Of a stretch of 5,683 nucleotides of DNA, positions 1 through 4,020 are shown piece by piece (positions within the stretch are counted from its first letter, which is position 1; each line of letters opens with the position of its first letter). The position numbers and the translations under genes were made by a program. The DNA comes from Pyrodictiaceae archaeon (GTDB taxonomy: Archaea; Thermoproteota; Thermoprotei_A; Sulfolobales; Pyrodictiaceae): positions 1 through 5,683 of the forward strand of contig JALUFI010000060.1 of NCBI GenBank assembly GCA_027043685.1. The letters are read 5' to 3'. Below the pieces are notes generated by a model. The model ran no database searches. It was not told where the DNA came from and worked only from the letters and a program-made list of their open reading frames with translations.

Positions 1-1
1 G

Positions 2-517
2 TTCGACGCGCTTGGGTTCCGGGAGTCCCGTGTGCTTTGCCGGGGTGAGCCCCGGTTCCCGGTGAGGGTGGTTGCTGGGCTGAGGGCTGGCGTGGTGGTT
101 TGCTTCGAGCTGCGGTTCCCGGAGGCTTCGAGGCTCCCGGCCCTGGGTGGCGCGGAGGCGCTGCTTGTGCCTGCTGCGTGGTACCCGGGGCCGGGGAAGG
201 AGGAGCAGCTGCGCTTCCTGGCCCAGGCGAGGGCGTCGGAGAACACGGTGTACCTTGTCCTCGCTGACCAGGCTGCGCCGGGGTTCGCGGGGAGGAGCAT
301 GGTTGTGGACCCGTTTGGCCACGTGGTTCTCGACCTCGGCGCTAGGCCTGGCTATGGCGAGGCCTTCCTCGACCCCGAGGTGCTCCGGGAGGCGCGGGAG
401 CGGCTCCCGTTGCTGCGCGTGGCCCGTGGCCTGCTAGGGGGGCTCCAGGAGCCCCAGGGCGGCGAGGACGAGGGAGGCGGCGACGCCGTAGACGACGCTG
501 ATGAGCGTGGCCCTTAG
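2..517 (+). CDS. Carbon-nitrogen hydrolase (nitrilase superfamily), 3' part
   Basis: This is the C-terminal part of an omega-amidase/nitrilase-type amidohydrolase, which hydrolyses amide or nitrile C-N bonds through a Glu-Lys-Cys triad. The reading frame is open from base 2, so the gene begins before the window. Visible signals are FDALGFRES at the very start (family pattern HLFDxFGxRES), the nucleophile elbow VVVCFELRFPE with the catalytic Cys codon at 101-103, then LLVPAAWYPG, QARASENTVYLVLAD and GRSMVVDPFGHVV, all in family order. The catalytic Glu and Lys should lie upstream of the window. The family fold normally ends near LPLLRVAR (about base 428). The remaining ~29 residues are Gly/Asp/Glu-rich and overlap the opposite-strand gene by 84 bp. 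The substrate cannot be told from this fragment. The superfamily call is firm and the exact function is open. Confidence 0.9.
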   Translation, partial: FDALGFRESRVLCRGEPRFPVRVVAGLRAGVVVCFELRFPEASRLPALGGAEALLVPAAWYPGPGKEEQLRFLAQARASENTVYLVLADQAAPGFAGRSMVVDPFGHVVLDLGARPGYGEAFLDPEVLREARERLPLLRVARGLLGGLQEPQGGEDEGGGDAVDDADERGP

Positions 518-823
518 TAGCCATCTCCTCTTCTCCTGCTTGTTGCCGCTGAGGAGGGCTTGGCCGGAGAATGCCATGAGGACTAGGCCTGCCGTGTTCG
601 AGGCTGCGTAGCCTAGCTGGAAGCCCAGGAACTCGTTGAGCCCGAGGACGTGGTGGAGGAGCTTCGCCGCGGCGTAGGCTATGGGCAGGTTCACGAAGGC
701 GTCGTTCCAGGGGCTCAGCGGGCTGAGCATGTAGCCGATGAAGCCGAGGAGGCCCCAGCCGAGCCTCCTCGCTAGCCCCCTCCTGTCCCTGGCGGCCGCC
801 GCCCGCCACGCGGTACTTGGCAA
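434..823 (-). CDS. Small polytopic membrane protein, function unknown
   Basis: This is a 129-residue integral membrane protein of no family I can name. After a basic N-terminus (RDRRGLARR, about residues 12-20) come hydrophobic segments near 21-36, 41-61, 65-88 and 104-126. A basic loop, NKQEKRR, lies near 94-100. Taking the positive-inside rule, the N-terminus and this loop face the cytoplasm, which fits three full spans (41-61, 65-88, 104-126) with the first stretch re-entrant or interfacial. The pattern SPLSPWNDAFVNLPIAYAAAK looks like conserved-family sequence rather than chance coding. The start is TTG at 823, preceded by a purine-rich GGGAGAGGG about 8-16 nt upstream. An in-frame stop at 851-853 leaves little room for a longer form. 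It is divergent from the methyltransferase gene and overlaps the amidohydrolase 3' end. Coding status is fairly sure; the role is unknown. Confidence 0.75.
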   Translation of the reverse strand: MPSTAWRAAAARDRRGLARRLGWGLLGFIGYMLSPLSPWNDAFVNLPIAYAAAKLLHHVLGLNEFLGFQLGYAASNTAGLVLMAFSGQALLSGNKQEKRRWLLRATLISVVYGVAASLVLAALGLLEPP

Positions 824-844
824 GGCCGTGTCCCTCTCCCACTG

Positions 845-877
845 CAGCCCCTAGGCGGGATACCTTCCCTGGGGCTG
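845..877. repeat. Inverted repeat / hairpin in the divergent intergenic region
   Basis: In the 190-bp gap between the divergent starts at 823 (-) and 1014 (+), CAGCCCC (845-851) pairs with GGGGCTG (871-877). The pairing extends inward with AGG (853-855) against CCT (868-870) around one bulged T. The result is a 10-bp stem with a 12-nt loop. It begins 21 nt upstream of the TTG start of the membrane protein gene, so it could be a 5'-UTR structure on that side or an operator-like site. Nothing else gene-like is visible in 824-1013. Confidence 0.45.
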
Positions 878-915
878 GCCGTCTCCCCGGGGGGGCGGTG
901 TGTGACCGTCCGCGG

Positions 916-922
916 GGTATAG
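916..922 (+). promoter_or_regulatory. Weak TATA-like box, possible promoter of the methyltransferase gene
   Basis: GGTATAG is the only A/T-containing TATA-like string in the divergent gap on this strand. With the usual archaeal spacing of about 25 bp, transcription would begin near 945 and give a leader of roughly 70 nt. No clear BRE is visible. This is a weak call based on position and composition only. Confidence 0.25.
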
Positions 923-1013
923 CGTCGCCGCTTCGTTGGGGCTGTGGAGAAGAGGGGCTGGTTGCCACGCTGTGTCATGCACCGGGGCTGGCACGGGGAG
1001 GGCTTGGTGAGGG

Positions 1014-2285
1014 GTGCCGCTGCCGGAGGAGGTTGCTGCCTGGGTGCTTGCGGAGACTGTTAGGAGGAGGGCTTCGCTGCGCGACGTTGCGCAGGAGTAC
1101 TTCTCGAGGAACCCTGGCTTGGAGTACATGAAGCCACTTGTCCGTGTATTGACGCTGGGTGTTGCCCGTAACTATATGCTGCTCGACAAGGCGCTGGTGA
1201 ACGGGGGGTATGGGCCGCCGAGCCACTCGACGAGCTGGATGCTGGCCAGGGTGCTTGCCTACGAGGCGGTCAGCGGGAGGCTGAAGCCGGGCAGGGCCAG
1301 GCGCCTCGCCCCTAAGGCGGGTGTCGACGCGGAGTACTTGCTTGGTCTCCGCGGGGCTAGGCCCTCCGAGATCGTGAGGGGGCTGGGCGGTGTTGAGAGG
1401 TGGTCCGTGCTCTTCAGCACGCCTCGCTGGATTATCGAGGAGCTGCTGGAGGCCGGTGTCCCGGATGTGCCTGGGCTGCTGGCGGCACTGAACCGTGACC
1501 CGGTTCGCTGGATAAGGGTGCGGCCTGGCGTCGACGTGGGGAGGCTTGCGGAGGAGCTGCGCGGCGAGGGCGTGGTGATTGAGCCCGACGAGGACCTCCC
1601 CGATGTGGCTGTTATCCGGAGCGGAGCCGGCAGGGCTACCCGGACGAGGGCTTACCGTGAGGGCCTCTACGTGCTCCAGGACAAGGCTTCGAGCCTCGTA
1701 ACCTGGGTCGCCCGTCCCGGGGGCAGGGTGGCTCATGACCCCACGGCGGGGGCCGCGGTGAAGGCGAGCCACGCCGCCTGGCTCGGCGCCCGCTACGTGG
1801 TCGCGGGGGACCTCAAGCCGGGGAGGCTGGGCGAGGCTGTGGGTCTTCTCCGTAGGCTCCGGCTCCGCCACATGGTTGACCTGGTTGTGGGCGACGCTAG
1901 GGCCCCCTACATCCGGGGCGCCGAGGTAGTGGTCGTGGATCCGCCCTGCAGCGATATCGGGAGGCTTCAGTACGAGCCGGAGGTGAAGCTCTGGCTCACC
2001 AGGGGCGACGCGAAGTACTTCCGGAGGCTCCAGCTGAGGATGCTTGTCAGGCAGCTGGAGAACGCGCCCCGCGGAGCGACGGTGGTCTACAGCGTCTGCA
2101 CGCTCACGTACAGCGAGACTATCTGGGTGGTGAGGAATGCTCTCCGCAGCGTGCAGGAGGCGGAGCTAGCCAGCCAGGAGCCCTTCATAGGCGAGAGGCC
2201 CCGCAAGCTCCCCCAGGCCCAGCGGATGCTCCCCCACATGCACAGGACGCAGGGCTTCTTCATAGCCAGGCTAGTCAAGCTCTAA
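1014..2285 (+). CDS. RsmB/NSUN-type RNA cytosine-C5 methyltransferase (NOL1/NOP2/Sun family)
   Basis: This 423-aa SAM-dependent enzyme is expected to make m5C in rRNA or tRNA. Residues 1-90 are helical and resemble the NusB-like domain of RsmB. The linker contains FSTPRWIIEELLEAG (134-148) and the family signature YREGLYVLQDKASSLV (214-229). The Rossmann catalytic domain follows: motif I region DPTAGAAVKASH (242-253), acidic VVAGD (262-266), motif IV VVVVDPPCS (305-313, Cys312), motif VI YSVCTL (359-364, Cys362, the expected nucleophile), and a C-terminal TQGFFIARL like the usual DGFFiA. Both active-site cysteines are present. Motif I is unusual: it lacks the normal CAAPGGK signature. The start is GTG at 1014, just after GGTGAGG at 1006-1012, which fits the anti-Shine-Dalgarno; the in-frame stop at 1008-1010 excludes earlier starts. 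It appears to be a single gene, divergent from the membrane protein gene. The family is near certain; the target base is unknown. Confidence 0.93.
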   Translation: MPLPEEVAAWVLAETVRRRASLRDVAQEYFSRNPGLEYMKPLVRVLTLGVARNYMLLDKALVNGGYGPPSHSTSWMLARVLAYEAVSGRLKPGRARRLAPKAGVDAEYLLGLRGARPSEIVRGLGGVERWSVLFSTPRWIIEELLEAGVPDVPGLLAALNRDPVRWIRVRPGVDVGRLAEELRGEGVVIEPDEDLPDVAVIRSGAGRATRTRAYREGLYVLQDKASSLVTWVARPGGRVAHDPTAGAAVKASHAAWLGARYVVAGDLKPGRLGEAVGLLRRLRLRHMVDLVVGDARAPYIRGAEVVVVDPPCSDIGRLQYEPEVKLWLTRGDAKYFRRLQLRMLVRQLENAPRGATVVYSVCTLTYSETIWVVRNALRSVQEAELASQEPFIGERPRKLPQAQRMLPHMHRTQGFFIARLVKL

Positions 2286-2358
2286 GCAGGCTACCCTTCC
2301 CGGGAGTGGCGCTGCACGCAATAAGGGGGCTGCGCGGCTTAGACCGCCACAGCTGGGG

Positions 2359-2364
2359 GATATG
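2359..2364 (+). promoter_or_regulatory. TATA-like box upstream of the acidic protein gene
   Basis: GATATG lies about 37 nt upstream of the ATG at 2399. A start of transcription about 25 bp downstream would fall near 2387 and give a very short leader, the common arrangement for first genes in crenarchaea. An AATAAGG at 2320-2326 is an alternative that would give a leader of ~50 nt. Composition-based and weak. The rest of the 2286-2398 gap shows nothing clear. Confidence 0.3.
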
Positions 2365-2398
2365 TGGCGCGCCGCATGAGGGGCTGGGAGCCGTGAGC

Positions 2399-2869
2399 AT
2401 GCAGGTAACCGTGAAGTACGACGACGTGTACAACGCTCTTGAGCCTCTCCGGGGCCTAAAGCTGCGCGGCGCCATACCCGGGGCCCCGACCTCGAAGCTG
2501 CCCCTCGGGAAGCTAGTCGAGGCTCTCAGGGACAGGGTGGTCGCGGAGGAGGAGTACCGCGGCACGAGGATAGTCGTGGTGAGGCTCGACGACTCCACGT
2601 ACATGGTGTGCCACTTCGGCCTGGAGCAGCCCGACGACTTCTGCATAGTGGTTGAGGGCGAGAACGCCTGGGACAGGATAGCCGAGGCCGCGTCCAAGCT
2701 GTCTAAGCTAACCAACGAGTCCTACACGCTAATCCTATCCGCCATAATCCATGCACTGCAGGGCATAATACACGGCGAGGAAGAGGAGGTCGAGGAGATA
2801 ACTGACCCGGACCAGGTGATTGAGGAGCTGCTGACCTGGCTCCCGGAGTACGTGGCCGTGACCGACTAG
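2399..2869 (+). CDS. Acidic protein of unknown function, 156 aa
   Basis: I do not recognise this family. The protein reads as a compact alpha/beta domain: beta-like MQVTVKYDDV, helix LGKLVEALRDRVVAEEEY (36-53), a beta hairpin RIVVVRLDDSTYMVCHFG (57-74) and DFCIVVEG (80-87). A long helical region (91-126) follows, then a strongly acidic linker EEEEVEEITDPDQ (127-139) and a final helix IEELLTWLPEYV. Cys71 and Cys82 are the only cysteines. There is no signal peptide, membrane span or known catalytic motif. The frame is open upstream (GTG at 2306), but that stretch is non-protein-like. I prefer ATG 2399, though GTG 2393, two codons earlier, is equally possible. Codon use matches its neighbours and clear amphipathic patterns support it being real. 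It ends 16 nt before the SRP RNA promoter. Confidence 0.75.
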   Translation: MQVTVKYDDVYNALEPLRGLKLRGAIPGAPTSKLPLGKLVEALRDRVVAEEEYRGTRIVVVRLDDSTYMVCHFGLEQPDDFCIVVEGENAWDRIAEAASKLSKLTNESYTLILSAIIHALQGIIHGEEEEVEEITDPDQVIEELLTWLPEYVAVTD

Positions 2870-2884
2870 CCTCCTTGAAGCAGG

Positions 2885-2891
2885 GTATATG
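2885..2891 (+). promoter_or_regulatory. TATA box of the SRP RNA gene
   Basis: GTATATG is the clearest TATA-like element in the window and sits just after the stop codon of the upstream gene. With about 26 bp spacing, the predicted start is near A2911/A2913. That lies about 30 nt before the first base of SRP helix 1 at 2943, so the primary transcript would carry a 5' leader that must be removed. Confidence 0.55.
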
Positions 2892-2913
2892 AGGCCCCAG
2901 ACGCGTGTCTAGA

Positions 2914-2930
2914 CTCCTCGCAACGAGGAG
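2914..2930 (+). other. Leader hairpin at the predicted 5' end of the SRP RNA precursor
   Basis: CTCCTCG (2914-2920), loop CAA, CGAGGAG (2924-2930) form a perfect 7-bp stem. It starts at or within a few bases of the transcription start predicted from the TATA box and ends two bases before the outer helix of the bulge-helix-bulge. It may protect the precursor 5' end or keep the leader from interfering with folding. That role is inferred; the stem itself is seen directly. Confidence 0.5.
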
Positions 2931-2932
2931 CA

Positions 2933-2947
2933 GGCCGCCGAAGGGGC
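2933..2947 (+). other. 5' strand of a canonical bulge-helix-bulge (BHB) splicing motif
   Basis: The 5' strand reads GGCC (2933-2936), GCCG (2937-2940), AAG bulge (2941-2943), GGGC (2944-2947). The 3' strand at 3264-3278 reads GCCC, CGGC, AAG bulge (3272-3274), GGCC. All 12 pairs are Watson-Crick. The central helix is exactly 4 bp and each bulge is 3 nt, on the 3' side of its central-helix strand, as in archaeal intron-containing pre-tRNAs. The tRNA-splicing endonuclease cuts between bulge bases 2 and 3, so the 5' cut would fall between A2942 and G2943, at the edge of SRP helix 1. Function is inferred from geometry. Confidence 0.7.
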
Positions 2948-3268
2948 TCCGCGCGGGTAGGGCCGGGGGGCTCGCCCTCCCCCGTCACCCGAAACGGGCG
3001 TAATGCGGGGGCCAGTAACCCCCTGGCGCTGCGCAGTGGCCCACGGCAGACCCAGCCGACCAATGACCCCCGTCCCGCGGGGCCGGCGGTGGCGGAGCCC
3101 CCTCCGGAGGGAGGGCGGCTACCGCCTTTGCCGGGGGAACCAGGCCAGGCCCGGAAGGGAGCAACCTAACCCCGGACGCCCGGCGTTCGCGGGGGAGCGG
3201 GGTGAGGCAACGGCTGGGCCCCCTGCCGTGGGCTGCTGCGTGGCGCCAGGGGGAGCCGCGCGGGCCCC
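2943..3268 (+). ncRNA. ffs: Signal recognition particle RNA (archaeal 7S/SRP RNA)
   Basis: This is the RNA scaffold of SRP, which docks signal-sequence ribosomes to the membrane with SRP54 and SRP19. Helix 1, typical of archaea, is seen as GGGGC (2943-2947) with GCCCC (3264-3268) and CCGCGCGG (2949-2956) with CCGCGCGG (3256-3263), with U2948 bulged. The 5' (Alu-like) domain follows, with a G6/C5-rich helix 3 and the CCCG-AAA-CGGG hairpin of helix 4. Helix 6 is a 6-bp stem (3100-3105/3110-3115) capped by GGAG (3106-3109), a GNAR tetraloop expected for SRP19. Helix 8 holds the hallmark CCAGGCCAGGCCCGGAAGGGAGCA region (3140-3163), with tetraloop GGAA (3153-3156) and the AGCA internal-loop strand for SRP54. 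The 326-nt length fits archaeal 7S RNAs. If the flanking BHB is cut, the mature molecule would be a circle of 2943-3273 (331 nt). Open frames across this region are shadows. Confidence 0.95.
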
Positions 3269-3278
3269 GGCAAGGGCC
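3264..3278 (+). other. 3' strand of the bulge-helix-bulge (BHB) splicing motif
   Basis: This strand reads GCCC (3264-3267, pairs 2944-2947), CGGC (3268-3271, pairs 2937-2940), AAG bulge (3272-3274), GGCC (3275-3278, pairs 2933-2936). The predicted endonuclease cut is between A3273 and G3274. An alternative outer pairing is AGCAGG (2929-2934) with CCTGCT (3279-3284), which shows complementarity continuing outward. Confidence 0.7.
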
Positions 3279-3282
3279 CCTG

Positions 3283-3290
3283 CTTATAAT
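3283..3290 (+). promoter_or_regulatory. TATA-like box downstream of the SRP RNA gene
   Basis: CTTATAAT is a good match to a crenarchaeal TATA core and is the most A/T-rich octamer for hundreds of bases. On the plus strand it would start transcription near 3310-3315, inside the structured stretch that follows. Read on the minus strand (ATTATAAG) it would point back into the SRP RNA gene. It could instead mark the 3' end of the SRP transcript. No protein gene lies downstream on the plus strand. Confidence 0.35.
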
Positions 3291-3413
3291 CCGGCCCTGG
3301 ACCGGTCTCCTCCCCCTGTTACTCGGCCCGGGTATCGCCCGGGTGACGGCGCCGCGTAGCGGCGCGTGGGTGACCCCGGGTATCCGTTCCAGGCCCCGCA
3401 GCGACGGGGCACA
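3291..3413 (+). other. Highly structured intergenic element, possible unassigned ncRNA
   Basis: No protein gene is visible here, but the stretch is full of structure. CCTGGA (3296-3301) pairs with TCCAGG (3388-3393) as a closing helix. Inside it are CCCGGG-TATCG-CCCGGG (3327-3343) and a perfect 7-bp stem GCGCCGC-GTA-GCGGCGC (3349-3365). Outside it, GCCCCG-CAGCGA-CGGGGC (3393-3410) is followed directly by ACA; it shares base 3393 with the closing helix. Two direct repeats, CCCGGGTATC (3327-3336, 3375-3384) and GGGTGAC (3341-3347, 3368-3374), flank the central hairpin in swapped order. It lies between convergent genes, so it may be a separate small RNA, the trailing part of the SRP precursor, or the shared 3'-UTR of the minus-strand operon. 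I find no tRNA, C/D-box or RNase P signature. Confidence 0.4.
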
Positions 3414-3423
3414 CGCCTCTCTA

Positions 3424-4020
3424 CTATCCGGTCGCTCTCCTCTTCTCCTCGGAGGCTATCCAGGCCGCGAGGCCCCGGAGGCAGTAGTCGAGGAGCGGGC
3501 CTAGGCACTGCCCGGTGCTGCACGCCGTCCTCGCGAGCTTCCCGTCGAGCAGCGCGAGGGGCGCCGCCACCCAGCCACGCGGCGGGGCCGGCGGCTCCTC
3601 GGCCATCGTGGCGAGGATGTGGACGCGCGTCTCGAGGCCCTGCGCCCTGGCCGCGGCCTCTATGGCTGCCAGGTCTGCTTCCTGTAGCTCGCGTAGCCTG
3701 TGGGCACGCAGCGCCACCAGCTGGACGCCGGCCACGCCTCTACGGCGGGCCTCGGAGGCTATGCATGACGCGGTCAGCCATGGCGGCACCGTGTGGGCGT
3801 CGTGGCCTGCGTCGACTAGGCTTCTCCAGTGCCCGCCTCGGGTGAAGAGCAGGAGGTACACCCTCGCAGGGGGCGCCCGGAGCGCCTCCTCTATGCTGGC
3901 CAGCCCGGCCTCCACGCCTAGCTGGTGGAGGAGCCCGGTGAGGGCGTGGAGCCTCCTCTCTTCGCCCCTGCGGCCGGGGCGGTGGTAGACTATGAGCGGC
4001 CTAGGCTGCACCGCCGGCAC
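3424..4020 (-). CDS. CbiX/SirB-like putative tetrapyrrole chelatase
   Basis: This 198-aa protein has an N-terminal half resembling the small archaeal sirohydrochlorin chelatases that insert cobalt or iron into sirohydrochlorin. The order of signals fits: LIVYHRPGRRGEERRL (9-24, His13 where the family has GHGS), ASIEEAL (41-47), then VYLLLFTRGGHWRSLVDAG (54-72, His64 where the family has the second metal-binding His in GGH). A helical 90-130 region follows. A C-terminal tail carries CSTGQC...C (Cys167, Cys172, Cys180), which is not part of small CbiX. The gene starts with GTG at 4020, 20 bp inside the 3' end of the preceding gene, so translation is probably coupled; GTG 4011 is an alternative. 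Tandem TAG stops end it (3424-3426, then 3421-3423). Two genes upstream is hemB, which supports a tetrapyrrole role. The similarity is weak and the function is inferred. Confidence 0.65.
   Translation of the reverse strand: MPAVQPRPLIVYHRPGRRGEERRLHALTGLLHQLGVEAGLASIEEALRAPPARVYLLLFTRGGHWRSLVDAGHDAHTVPPWLTASCIASEARRRGVAGVQLVALRAHRLRELQEADLAAIEAAARAQGLETRVHILATMAEEPPAPPRGWVAAPLALLDGKLARTACSTGQCLGPLLDYCLRGLAAWIASEEKRRATG

Noticed and set aside
2306..2398. Extended N-terminus of the acidic protein from GTG 2306
   Set aside because: The added residues look non-conserved, and the stretch contains TATA-like sequence expected of a promoter. ATG 2399 (or GTG 2393) gives a sensible start.
2940..3274. 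Alternative helix-1 register with a GAA bulge and a 3-bp central helix
   Set aside because: Shifting one base so that G2940 pairs with C3268 gives a 4-bp central helix and two symmetric AAG bulges, the canonical BHB; this uses the same number of pairs and fits the known motif exactly.
3300..3410. tRNA or RNase P RNA in the intergenic block
   Set aside because: No A/B-box or T-loop consensus with paired arms on either strand, and no conserved RNase P core motifs.
3393..3413. Possible H/ACA guide RNA (stem followed by ACA)
   Set aside because: The stem is only 6 bp with a 6-nt loop, leaving no pseudouridylation pocket or upper stem. The ACA is probably coincidental.
3003..3504. Open reading frames across and after the SRP RNA (for example 3003-3359 and 3202-3504 on +, 2866-3063 and 3284-3523 on -)
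   Set aside because: They translate to Arg/Pro/Gly-rich low-complexity sequence without motifs and lie on the structured SRP RNA, the intergenic hairpins or the antisense of the CbiX-like gene.
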